This document shows positions 43,243 to 54,203 of a stretch of 64,000 nt of DNA, piece by piece. Numbering within the stretch: the first letter of the stretch is position 1; every line of letters begins with the position of its first letter. Made by a program: the position numbers and the translations under genes. Where the stretch lies: positions 1,488,001 through 1,552,000 of the forward strand of contig CAVZMV010000002.1 in assembly GCA_963776465.1 (NCBI GenBank), read 5' to 3'. The notes beneath the pieces are model-generated. The model did no database searches, was not told where the DNA came from, and worked only from the letters and a program-made list of their open reading frames with translations. Source of the DNA: DASRHK01 sp963776465. Its GTDB lineage: Bacteria > Pseudomonadota > Gammaproteobacteria > Nevskiales > Nevskiaceae.

Positions 43243-43997
43243 CCGCCGTGGCCATCCAGACGCCTTCCGACAGTTCCGCACGCTGGTGGATGACGGCGCT
43301 GCAGGCGGTTGCGGCATCGCTGGGCCTGGCGCTGGTGGCGGCGATCGTGTTCGAGGTGCAGGACGCGCGCGAGGCGGGCGTCACCCAGCTCGAGCTCGAA
43401 GGCAGCTTCGACAAGGTCGATCCCGACAAGCTGCGCGACAGCCTGAAGCAATTGCTGACCGCTGGCGCGGCCGCGCCGCAGATGGAGCAGGTCAAGGCGC
43501 AGCTGGAGCAGCTTCCCTGGATCGCGCGTGCGCGCGTGGAGCGGGCCTGGCCCGGCGTCGTGCGCGTGCGGATTTGGGAGCACGAGCCGTTCGCGCGCTG
43601 GAACGACGCCTTGCTGTCCACCGAGGGAAAGGTGTTCACGGTGCCGGTCGACGAGATGCCGATCGGCCTGCCGCAGCTGTCGGGCCCCGATGGACGCCAG
43701 CGGGAGGTGCGCGACGCCTACGACCGTCTGGGCGCGGCGCTCGCGTCGACCGGCTTTGCGCCGGTGGCGCTGTCGCTCAGCGAGCGCGGCGACTGGGTCG
43801 CGCGCGCAGCCGACGGCGTGGAGCTGCGCTTCGGGCGCGGCGAGCTGGACGAGCAGATCAGTTTCATCACGGGGCCGGTGCGTCAGGCGCTCAACGAAAA
43901 ACGAAGCGAGGTGCAGTACGTGGATTTGCATTATTCGAATGGCTTCGCCGTCGGCTTCAAGGCCGCGCCGAAAGCCGCGTCAGGGGGGAAGCGATGA
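43239..43997 (+). CDS. ftsQ: Cell division protein FtsQ
   Basis: The 252-residue bitopic protein has a short cytoplasmic tail, one transmembrane helix (about 19-40), a POTRA domain (GVTQLELEGSFDKVDPDKL...) and a beta domain with RVERAWPGVVRVRIWEHEPFARWND, typical of FtsQ. It recruits FtsB/FtsL and links them to FtsA/FtsZ. The start is GTG 43239, coupled to ddlB. Confidence 0.92.
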   Translation: MTAVAIQTPSDSSARWWMTALQAVAASLGLALVAAIVFEVQDAREAGVTQLELEGSFDKVDPDKLRDSLKQLLTAGAAAPQMEQVKAQLEQLPWIARARVERAWPGVVRVRIWEHEPFARWNDALLSTEGKVFTVPVDEMPIGLPQLSGPDGRQREVRDAYDRLGAALASTGFAPVALSLSERGDWVARAADGVELRFGRGELDEQISFITGPVRQALNEKRSEVQYVDLHYSNGFAVGFKAAPKAASGGKR

Positions 43998-45226
43998 GCA
44001 AGAAGGTCATGAAGGACCTCATCGTCGGCCTGGACATCGGCACGTCCAAGGTCGTCGCCATCGTCGGCAGCCACGCCGAGGACGGCTCGATCGAGGTGAT
44101 TGGCCTGGGCAGCGCGCCGTCCAAGGGCATGAAGAAAGGCGTCGTCGTCAACATCGAGGCAACCATGACCTCGATCCGCCGTGCGGTGGAGGAAGCCGAG
44201 CTGATGGCCGGCTGCCGGATCCAGTCCGTGTTCGTCGGCATCTCCGGCTCGCACATCAAGAGCTTCAACTCACAGGGCATCGTCGGCGTGCGCACCAAGG
44301 AGGTGACGCAGGCCGACGTCGATCGCGTCGTCGACGCCGCCCGCGCGATGGCGATCCCGGCCGACCAGAAGGTGCTGCACGTGGTGCCGCAGGAGTTCGC
44401 GGTCGACGGGCAGGAAGGCATCCACGAGCCGGTCGGCATGTCCGGCGTGCGCCTGGAAGCCAAGGTGCACATGGTCACCGGCTCGGTCACCGCCGCGCAG
44501 AACATCCAGAAGTGCATCGAGGGCTGCGGGCTCACCGTCGACAAGCTGATCCTGCAGCCGCTCGCGTCGAGCTACGCCGTGCTGCAGCCCGACGAGCGCG
44601 ACCTGGGCATCTGCATGGTCGACATCGGCGGCGGCACCAGCGACATTGCCGCGTTCAAGGGCGGCGCCATCCGCCACACCGCGGTGATCCCGATCGCCGG
44701 CGACCAGGTCACCAACGACATCGCGGTCGCGTTCCGCACGCCGCCGCAGAGCGCCGAGGAGATCAAGCTCAAGTACGGCTGCGCGGCGCCGCAGCTGATC
44801 CGGCACGACGAGGACATCGAGGTGCCCAGCGTCGGCGAGCGACCGCCGCGGCGCCTGTCGCGCCTGACGCTGGCCGAGGTGATCAAGCCGCGCTACGAGG
44901 AATTGTTCCGCTTCATCCGCAAGGAGCTGCATCGCGCGGACTTCTACGACGCCGTCGCCGGCGGCGTGGTGCTGACCGGCGGCAGCGCCAAGCTCGAAGG
45001 CGTCATCGAGCTTGCGGAAGAAGTGTTCGAGCTGCCCGTGCGCGTGGGGCTGCCACAGAACGTGTCGGGACTCACCGACGTCGCGCGCAATCCGATTTAT
45101 TCAACTGCCGTGGGCCTTCTGCTTTATGGCCGGCGGCAGCAGCAACAAGGTGCACAGGAGCCCCAGCAAGCCGGATTGCGGCAGTTAGGGGAAAGGGTCA
45201 GGCAGTGGTTCACGGGGCATTTCTAA
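43994..45226 (+). CDS. ftsA: Cell division protein FtsA
   Basis: The 410-residue actin-like ATPase tethers FtsZ to the membrane. Nucleotide-binding motifs: VGLDIGTSKVVAIVG, MVDIGGGTSDIAAF and VVLTGGSAKLEGV; the 1C domain (SHIKSFNSQG) is present. The C-terminal amphipathic helix GERVRQWFTGHF is the membrane-targeting sequence. Overlaps ftsQ by ATGA; the stop overlaps an in-frame upstream ATG of ftsZ (TAATG). Confidence 0.96.
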   Translation: MSKKVMKDLIVGLDIGTSKVVAIVGSHAEDGSIEVIGLGSAPSKGMKKGVVVNIEATMTSIRRAVEEAELMAGCRIQSVFVGISGSHIKSFNSQGIVGVRTKEVTQADVDRVVDAARAMAIPADQKVLHVVPQEFAVDGQEGIHEPVGMSGVRLEAKVHMVTGSVTAAQNIQKCIEGCGLTVDKLILQPLASSYAVLQPDERDLGICMVDIGGGTSDIAAFKGGAIRHTAVIPIAGDQVTNDIAVAFRTPPQSAEEIKLKYGCAAPQLIRHDEDIEVPSVGERPPRRLSRLTLAEVIKPRYEELFRFIRKELHRADFYDAVAGGVVLTGGSAKLEGVIELAEEVFELPVRVGLPQNVSGLTDVARNPIYSTAVGLLLYGRRQQQQGAQEPQQAGLRQLGERVRQWFTGHF

Positions 45227-45303
45227 TGAGCAACAGAACAGGGTTCGGCAACAAGGGTTCTCGAGATCGATTCTCGGGTCGGGGTTCCTCCCAGGAGACA
45301 GTC

Positions 45304-46491
45304 ATGAAGGAGAAAGACGAAGTGTTCGAATTAACCGATGGGCAAACAAACCGCGCGGTCATCAAGGTGATCGGCGTGGGCGGAGGGGGCTGCAACACCG
45401 TCAACCAGATGGTGCGTGCGGGCATTCAGGAAGTGGAGTTCATCTGCGCCAATACCGACAAGCAGCATCTGGAGCGCTGCGTGGCGTCGACGGTGCTGCA
45501 GCTGGGCCCCGCGATCACACGCGGACTTGGCGCAGGCTCCAACCCGGACATGGGCCGGCAGGCGGCGCTCGAGGACAAGGAGCGCATCCGTGAGCTGATC
45601 GAGGGCACCGACATGCTGTTCGTCACCGCCGGCATGGGTGGCGGCACCGGCACGGGCGCGGCTCCGGTCATCGCCGAGATCGCCAAGCAGATGGGCGTGC
45701 TGACGGTCGCCGTCGTGACCAAGCCGTTCCTGTTCGAGCAGAAGAAGCGCATGAGCCAGGCGGTGCGTGGCATCGAGGAGCTCGAGAAGAACGTCGACTC
45801 GCTGATCCTCATCCCCAACGAGAAGCTGACCATGGTTCTCGGCGAGGACGCGTCGCTCGAGGATTGCTTCAAGGCGGCCAACGACGTGCTGCAGAATGCG
45901 GTCCAGGGCATCTCGGACCTCATCACCTGCCCCGGCATCGTCAACGTCGACTTCGCCGACGTGCGCACCGTCATGCTCAACCGCGGCAAGGCCATGATGG
46001 GCCTGGGCTCCGGCAAGGGCGAGAACCGCGCGCTGGATGCGGTGGAAGCGGCGCTGTCGAGCCCGCTGATCGAGGACATCGAGCTGGCCAACGCCCGCGG
46101 CGTGCTGATCAACATCGCCTGCGACCGCAGCCTGAAGATGCGCGAGGTGACGAAGATCAACGAGCGCGTCATGCAGATCGCGGCCGAGGACGTCGACGTC
46201 AAGTACGGAACCTCGCTCGACCTGTCGCTCGACGGCGAGCTGCGGGTGACGGTGGTCGCCACCGGCCTTGGCTCCAAGAACCAGCCGGAGACCAAGGTGG
46301 TGCCCATGCCGATGCAGAAGACGGGAACGCACGACGCGCACCCGCGGACGCGCAGCATGCACATCGCCGAGACCACGCCGGCGTTCCAGCATGGCCGGGC
46401 GGCAATGCCGGAAGCGGTCAAGGGCACGCCGGACTGGGGTCACTCCGAGGTGATCGACATCCCGACGTTCCTTCGCAACCAGGCGGATTGA
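45304..46491 (+). CDS. ftsZ: Cell division protein FtsZ
   Basis: The 395-residue tubulin-like GTPase forms the Z ring. Motifs: IKVIGVGGGGCNTVNQM, the tubulin signature MGGGTGTGAAPV, NVDFADVRTVM and the C-terminal peptide DIPTFLRNQ that binds FtsA, ZipA and ZapD. ATG 45304 has AGGAGA five bases upstream and matches the family N-terminus. The frame is also open back to ATG 45226, overlapping the ftsA stop, which would add 26 residues. An inverted repeat CGAGA/TCTCG (45262-45276) lies in that leader. Confidence 0.96.
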   Translation: MKEKDEVFELTDGQTNRAVIKVIGVGGGGCNTVNQMVRAGIQEVEFICANTDKQHLERCVASTVLQLGPAITRGLGAGSNPDMGRQAALEDKERIRELIEGTDMLFVTAGMGGGTGTGAAPVIAEIAKQMGVLTVAVVTKPFLFEQKKRMSQAVRGIEELEKNVDSLILIPNEKLTMVLGEDASLEDCFKAANDVLQNAVQGISDLITCPGIVNVDFADVRTVMLNRGKAMMGLGSGKGENRALDAVEAALSSPLIEDIELANARGVLINIACDRSLKMREVTKINERVMQIAAEDVDVKYGTSLDLSLDGELRVTVVATGLGSKNQPETKVVPMPMQKTGTHDAHPRTRSMHIAETTPAFQHGRAAMPEAVKGTPDWGHSEVIDIPTFLRNQAD

Positions 46492-46600
46492 GGACTGCGG
46501 CGGGGCGGCAAAAGGGGGCTACATGATAGAATTCAGGCCCAATTCCGGCGCCGGGGGAACGGCGGCCGGTTTCTCCTAAGCCGCCCCGGCAGCATCTGGA

Positions 46601-47533
46601 ATGCTCAGACAGCGCACACTCAAAAATCCGATCCGCGCGAGCGGCATAGGCCTGCACTCGGGCCAGCGCGTGTTCATGTCGCTCCTGCCCGCTGGGCCGG
46701 ACACCGGCATCGTCTTCCGGCGCGTCGACCTGTCGCCGCCGGTGGAAGTGCCGGCCCGGGCGGACCTGGTCGGCGAGACCACGCTGTGCAGCACGCTGGT
46801 CAGCGGGCCGCATGGCGACCAGCCGAAGGTACGGGTGGCCACGATCGAGCACCTGATGTCGGCGCTCTGCGGCCTGTCCATCGACAACTGCGTGGTGGAG
46901 CTTTCCGCCCCGGAAGTGCCGATCATGGACGGCAGCGCCGGGCCCTTCGTGTTCCTGCTGCAGTCGGCGGGCATCCACGAGCTGCAGGCGCCCAAGCGCT
47001 TCATCCGCGTGCGCCAGCCGGTGCAGGTGCAGGACGGGGACAAGTTCGCGCGCTTCGAGCCGTACGACGGCTACCGCCTGTCGTTCGGCATCGAGTTCAA
47101 GCATCCGGTGTTCAAGACCAGCCGGCAAAGCGCGACGGTCGAGTTCTCCACGACCGGCTACGTCAAGGAAGTGGCGCGCGCGCGCACGTTCGGCTTCATG
47201 AACGAGGTCGAGTACCTGCGCTCGCGCAACCTCACGCTGGGCGGCAGCCTGGACAACGCCATCGTCATGGACGAGTTCCGGGTTCTCAACGCCGAAGGCC
47301 TGCGCTACGACGACGAGTTCGTGCGGCACAAGATCCTGGACGCTGTCGGCGATCTGTACCTGGCGGGCCACAGCCTCATCGGGGCTTACACCGCCTACAA
47401 GTCGGGACATCACCTCAATAACGTGCTGGTGCGGGCCCTGCTGGCTGATCGCGACGCCTGGGAGATCGTCACCTTCCCGCGCGCGCAGGACGCGCCCATG
47501 GCCTACGTCAAGGGCGTCGTGGCTGCCGCGTGA
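46601..47533 (+). CDS. lpxC: UDP-3-O-acyl-N-acetylglucosamine deacetylase LpxC
   Basis: The 310-residue zinc enzyme catalyses the first committed step of lipid A synthesis. Motifs: GIGLHSGQ, ATIEHLMSAL, EFKHPVF and RHKILDAVGDLYLAG (His and Asp zinc ligands), then GHHLNN. The 109-bp gap after ftsZ holds a TAGAAT (46527-46532) that could be a -10, and a GGCGGC/GCCGCC inverted repeat (46561-46566 and 46580-46585) just before the gene. The ribosome-binding site is poor. Confidence 0.96.
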   Translation: MLRQRTLKNPIRASGIGLHSGQRVFMSLLPAGPDTGIVFRRVDLSPPVEVPARADLVGETTLCSTLVSGPHGDQPKVRVATIEHLMSALCGLSIDNCVVELSAPEVPIMDGSAGPFVFLLQSAGIHELQAPKRFIRVRQPVQVQDGDKFARFEPYDGYRLSFGIEFKHPVFKTSRQSATVEFSTTGYVKEVARARTFGFMNEVEYLRSRNLTLGGSLDNAIVMDEFRVLNAEGLRYDDEFVRHKILDAVGDLYLAGHSLIGAYTAYKSGHHLNNVLVRALLADRDAWEIVTFPRAQDAPMAYVKGVVAAA

Positions 47534-47556
47534 TGAATGGCCGGGGAGCCCCGGAG

Positions 47557-47916
47557 TCAGCTCGCGCCCAGGGAAGGCGCGGGGCGGACCTTGAGCTCCA
47601 GGCGCGTGATCTGCAGCCCGAGCCGTCGATTGAGCGCAGCGACCAGCTCCTCCTGTCGATGCCGCAGCGCGGTCAGCGCCGCGCCATGGCTTACGTGCAG
47701 GGCCAGCGTCGTGCCGCGCAGGTTGGCGACGCGCACAGCCTCGGCCCAGGGCTCATCGAGATAAGAGCGCAGCTCGCGCTGGATGCCGGCAAGCTCGCCG
47801 GCGCGCTGGAGCAGGGATTGCAGCTGAGGTTGGTCGAGCGCATCGCCTAGAGAGCGGGCGTTCAGGGAGCGCGCGCTCGACTCGGGCGCCGCGGACGGAA
47901 TTGGGAGCTTGCCCAT
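47557..47916 (-). CDS. dciA: DciA family protein (DUF721), helicase loader
   Basis: The 119-residue protein matches DUF721/DciA: an N-terminal helical region, then YLDEPWAEAVRVANLRGTTLALHVSHGAALTALRHRQEELVAAL, of which the central AxVANLRxGTL type segment is diagnostic. DciA interacts with DnaB helicase and serves in bacteria without DnaC. Position between lpxC and an M23 peptidase is the same as in Pseudomonas. It diverges from the peptidase gene with only 3 bp between start codons. Confidence 0.85.
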   Translation of the reverse strand: MGKLPIPSAAPESSARSLNARSLGDALDQPQLQSLLQRAGELAGIQRELRSYLDEPWAEAVRVANLRGTTLALHVSHGAALTALRHRQEELVAALNRRLGLQITRLELKVRPAPSLGAS

Positions 47917-47919
47917 CGC

Positions 47920-48843
47920 ATGGACATTATAGTTGTCAGCACCCGGCAGGGCCGCAGCTGGCGCGTGCATTTCGACGCCCTCCTGGCGAGTCTGCTCGGA
48001 CTTGCGATCCTGGCCTTCGCGGCGGGCCTGGTGATGGTGGGCTACCGCCTGCAGGCACCGGCAGCGGCGCTGCCGGATGGCTTGCTGACTGCATGGGCCG
48101 ACGAGATCCGCCTGCAGCACAAGCATCTGCTAACCCTGCGCGTGCAGATGGACACCAACAGCCAGGCGCTGTCACGGCGCCTGGCAGAGCTGCAGGCGCG
48201 CGTGATGCGCCTGGACGCTGCGGGCGGACGGCTGACCCAGATGGCGGGCCTGGATCCCAAGGAGTTCGACTTCGCTTCGGCGCCGCCACTGGGCGGTCCG
48301 GAAGGCGACGACCTGTCGGGACCTTCGCTGAGCGTGCAGCAGTCGCAGGCCGAGCTCGACGCCTTCGAAGCGCAGCTTGGCGATCGCGAGCGGCGCTTGC
48401 GGGTGGTCGAGGATCTGCTCCTGGCAAGCCGCCTGCAGCGCGAGGTCAAGCCGTCAGGCTGGCCGATCGGCGAGGGCTGGATCTCGTCGATCTTCGGCAT
48501 GCGCAACGATCCGTTCACCGGCCGGCGCGCGTTCCACGCCGGCATCGACTTCGCCGGTGCGCCCAAATCGACCGTGCAGGCCGTGGCGGCCGGCGTCGTC
48601 ACCGAGGCCGGCGAGCGCTACGGCTACGGCCAGCTGGTGGAGGTCAACCACGGCAACGGCTACGTGACCCGCTATGGCCACAACGCCAAAGTCCTGGTGA
48701 AGGTTGGCGATCAGGTCAAGAAGGGCGGCCGGATCGCCTTGATGGGAGAAACCGGACGCGCCACGGGCCCGCACGTGCATTTCGAGGTCCTGCTGAACGG
48801 CGTCGTGGTCAATCCCGAGAAGTACATCGAAGCCGCTCGGTAG
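47920..48843 (+). CDS. M23 family metallopeptidase
   Basis: The 307-residue protein has an N-terminal transmembrane helix (about 20-45), a coiled-coil region (about 65-180) and a C-terminal LytM/M23 domain with FHAGIDFAG (His and Asp ligands) and ATGPHVHFEVLLNG (HxH). Active-site residues are complete, so it could cleave peptide cross-links in peptidoglycan rather than only act as an activator. This gene precedes secA in the same order in Pseudomonas. The start lies 3 bp from the divergent dciA start. Confidence 0.9.
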   Translation: MDIIVVSTRQGRSWRVHFDALLASLLGLAILAFAAGLVMVGYRLQAPAAALPDGLLTAWADEIRLQHKHLLTLRVQMDTNSQALSRRLAELQARVMRLDAAGGRLTQMAGLDPKEFDFASAPPLGGPEGDDLSGPSLSVQQSQAELDAFEAQLGDRERRLRVVEDLLLASRLQREVKPSGWPIGEGWISSIFGMRNDPFTGRRAFHAGIDFAGAPKSTVQAVAAGVVTEAGERYGYGQLVEVNHGNGYVTRYGHNAKVLVKVGDQVKKGGRIALMGETGRATGPHVHFEVLLNGVVVNPEKYIEAAR

Positions 48844-48850
48844 CGGCGCA

Positions 48851-48913
48851 ACCTTGAAACTTCCGGGTTGAAACCCCAGTCAAGGTAAAATCGCTCCGCG
48901 GCTTGAGCCGCGG
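48851..48913 (+). promoter_or_regulatory. Structured secA leader with nested inverted repeats
   Basis: ACCTTGA (48851-48857) pairs with TCAAGGT (48880-48886), enclosing GGGTT/AACCC (48865-48869 and 48872-48876). A second palindrome, CCGCGGCT-TG-AGCCGCGG, lies at 48896-48913. No secM-like ORF is present in the 114-bp gap. These may terminate the peptidase transcript or control secA expression. Confidence 0.45.
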
Positions 48914-48957
48914 CTTTGCCGCCGCTCCCATCCGCGCGTCCTAAACCAAGAAAATAT

Positions 48958-51750
<2,793 letters not shown>

Positions 51751-51760
51751 TGGCGGCCGC

Positions 51761-52981
51761 ATGGCCGTCAACCTGACCGCACCGGACTTCCTTCACCCCG
51801 TCAAAGGCGTGCGGCTGGGAGCCGCCGAGGCCGCGATCAAGAAGCCGGGCCGCAAGGACCTCGTGCTGATAGAGCTGGCGCGAGGCACCAAGGTCGCCGG
51901 CGTCTTCACGCGCAACGCGTTCTGTGCAGCCCCCGTGCTGCTGTGCCGGCAAGCGCTGTCGTCCGACGTGCAGATCCGCGCGTTGCTCATCAACTCCGGC
52001 AATGCCAACGCCGCCACCGGCGCCGCCGGCATGGAAGACGGGCGATCCGCCATGGTGGCGGTGGCCCTGCAGCTGAACCTGCGGCCCGACCAGGTCTTGC
52101 CGTTCTCCACCGGGGTCATCGGCGTGCGCCTGCCGTTGAACCGGATGATGGACGCCGTGCCGGCTGCGCGGGCGAGCCTGCGCGAAGACGGCTGGCTCGA
52201 CGCCGCCCGCGCCATCATGACGACGGACACCGTGCCCAAGGGCGCCACGCGCCGGCTGCACACCAGCCAGGGCGAAGTGACCGTGACGGGCATCGCCAAG
52301 GGCGTCGGCATGATCTGTCCCGACATGGCGACGCTGCTCGCCTTCATCGGCACGGACGCGCGCCTGAGCCAGAAAGCTGCCCAAGCGGTGCTGACGCAGG
52401 CGGTGAGCCGCTCGTTCAACTGCATCACCGTCGACGGCGATACCTCCACCAACGATTCCTGCGTGCTGTTTGCCACCGGCCAGGTTGGCAGCGAAGAGGT
52501 CGATGAGCATCACGCCGATCTCGCCGCGATCGCACGTGCGGTCACCGACGTGTGCCGCGACCTGGCGCAGTCGATCGTGCGTGACGGCGAGGGTGCAACC
52601 AAGTTCATCAGCGTGGAGGTCGGCGGCGCGCGGGACGAGGCCGAGGCGCGGCTGGTCGCGTATTCGGTGGCGCACTCGCCGCTGGTGAAGACCGCCATGT
52701 TCGCGGCCGACGCCAACTGGGGCCGCATCATCATGGCCATCGGCAAGGCCGGCGTCGCCGGCCTGGATCCGAGCGGCGTCGACGTCGCGCTGGGCGAGGT
52801 GCGGCTGATCGAATCCGGCGAGCCGCACCCGAGCTACCGCGAGGAGTTCGGCACCGCCGTCGTGCAGCGACCAGAGTTCGCCATCCGCATCGGGCTGGGC
52901 CGCGGCTCGGCGCAGGCGACGATCTGGACGTGTGACCTGTCGTATGAGTATGTGAAGATCAATGCCGAGTATCGGACATGA
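51761..52981 (+). CDS. argJ: Bifunctional glutamate N-acetyltransferase/amino-acid acetyltransferase ArgJ
   Basis: The 406-residue arginine-biosynthesis enzyme recycles the acetyl group from N-acetylornithine to glutamate. It shows NSGNANAATG, FSTGVIGVRLP and the autoproteolysis site CPDMATLLAF (cleavage before the Thr nucleophile), then NDSCVLFATG and the C-terminal YEYVKINAEYRT. ATG 51761 lies 10 bp after the secA stop. The stop overlaps the Nudix ATG (ATGA). Confidence 0.95.
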   Translation: MAVNLTAPDFLHPVKGVRLGAAEAAIKKPGRKDLVLIELARGTKVAGVFTRNAFCAAPVLLCRQALSSDVQIRALLINSGNANAATGAAGMEDGRSAMVAVALQLNLRPDQVLPFSTGVIGVRLPLNRMMDAVPAARASLREDGWLDAARAIMTTDTVPKGATRRLHTSQGEVTVTGIAKGVGMICPDMATLLAFIGTDARLSQKAAQAVLTQAVSRSFNCITVDGDTSTNDSCVLFATGQVGSEEVDEHHADLAAIARAVTDVCRDLAQSIVRDGEGATKFISVEVGGARDEAEARLVAYSVAHSPLVKTAMFAADANWGRIIMAIGKAGVAGLDPSGVDVALGEVRLIESGEPHPSYREEFGTAVVQRPEFAIRIGLGRGSAQATIWTCDLSYEYVKINAEYRT

Positions 52982-53977
52982 CCCCGCGTCCACTCGAAGC
53001 GCAAAGGACGCGGGGCGCGTCTCCAAGACGCGAGATCAACGCGGAGTACAAGCCCACCATCCCCGTCGCCGCCGGCTGCCTGATCAACGAGCGGGGCGAA
53101 GTCCTTATCGCGCAGCGACCCGTCGGCAAGATCGCCGCCGGCAAGTGGGAGTTCCCCGGCGGCAAGATCGAAGCAGGGGAGACCCCCCGCGAGGCCCTGG
53201 AGCGCGAGCTGCGCGAGGAGCTGGGCGTCCACGTGACCGGCGCGCGACCGCTGATCCGCGTACGCCACCAGGTACTCGGATCGGATCGTCGTCCTCGACA
53301 CCTGGCGCGTGCACGCGTATTCCGGGGAGCTGCATCCGCACGACGCGCAGGCGCTCGCATGGGCGCAGCCCCGCGACCTGCACCGATACGATCTGCTGGC
53401 GGCGGATAAGCCGATCGTCTCCGCGCTGCGGCTAGCGGTGGATTACGTGTTCACTCCACCCGATGCGACGCTGAAGCAGATCCTTGGACGCTTGCCGCTG
53501 CTGCCCGGGGCCGCACTGTTGCGCTTGCGCCTGCCTGAGCTCGCCGACCGTCAGTACGAAGCGCTCGCGCGGGAACTGGTGCCAAGAGCACGCGAGGTCG
53601 GCATCCAGCTCGTGCTCGACCGGCAGTTCGCGGCCGCCGCGGATTGTGGCGCCGCCGGATGGCATGCGCGCGCAAGCAAGCTGCAGTCCATCGATTCAAG
53701 CAGCCACGCGTCGCTGTGGAAGCTTGCGTCGTGTCACGACGCTGACGAGTTACTGCGCGCCCGAGAGTTGGGGTACGACGCCGCCGTGCTGGGACCCGTT
53801 CTCGCTACGGCAACGCATACGGATCGATCGCCGCTGGGCTGGAACGCCTTCGAGTCACTCGCGCAGGGCAGCGGCCTGCCGGTCTACGCGATCGGCGGCG
53901 TGGGGCCGGCTCAGCGAGAGGACGCGTTCCGTCATTACGCCCAGGGCACCGCAGCTATCCGCGCGTACTGGCGCTGA
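52978..53977 (+). pseudogene. Nudix hydrolase fused to a thiamine-phosphate-synthase-like domain, frameshifted
   Basis: The first frame carries a MutT-type Nudix box (GGKIEAGETPREALERELREELG at about 62-84), expected to clean 8-oxo-dGTP-like nucleotides. At 53271-53272 one G is extra; removing it gives RHQYSDRIVVLDTWRVHAYSGE and a 332-residue protein. The second part resembles ThiE/TenI, ending in LPVYAIGGVGP. It has lost the usual substrate motifs: LDR in place of NDR, and GWHARA in place of GVHLG. So it is probably not a TMP synthase. This fusion after argJ is normal in gammaproteobacteria. The N-terminus runs through two hairpins. Confidence 0.85.
52982..53032 (+). repeat. Two adjacent hairpins at the start of the Nudix gene
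   Basis: CCCCGCGTCC (52982-52991) pairs with GGACGCGGGG (53006-53015), 14-base loop. CGCGTCT (53016-53022) pairs with AGACGCG (53026-53032), 3-base loop. They lie just after the argJ stop but within the Nudix reading frame, before its conserved domain. No T run follows. Confidence 0.6.
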
Positions 53978-53987
53978 TCGGAAAAGG

Positions 53988-54188
53988 CTAGTGCTGATTC
54001 TCTGGCGGCGGCTCGGAGTCGTCGTCCGGATGCTCCGCCGCGGGGATTGCATAGGCCTCGCTGGCCCACTTGCCCAGATCGATCATCTTGCAGCGCTCGC
54101 TGCAGAACGGGCGCCAGGCGTTAGCGGCATTGAGCGGTGACTGGGCTCCGCAACGCGGACAAGGGATCGTTTTGAGCTTGCCGTTCAT
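53988..54188 (-). CDS. yacG: DNA gyrase inhibitor YacG
   Basis: The 66-residue zinc protein has CPRCG and FCSERCK, the four-cysteine site of YacG, followed by MIDLGKWASEAYAIP and an acidic tail. It binds GyrB and blocks DNA binding by gyrase. ATG 54188 is used; TTG 54197 would add three residues. Usually yacG adjoins zapD and coaE; here a GT-C protein gene separates it from zapD. Confidence 0.92.
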   Translation of the reverse strand: MNGKLKTIPCPRCGAQSPLNAANAWRPFCSERCKMIDLGKWASEAYAIPAAEHPDDDSEPPPENQH

Positions 54189-54203
54189 GCGCGCCAATTT
54201 AGC

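Noticed and set aside
48844..48957. secM-like leader gene before secA
   Set aside because: The 114-bp gap has no ORF with a signal peptide and arrest motif.
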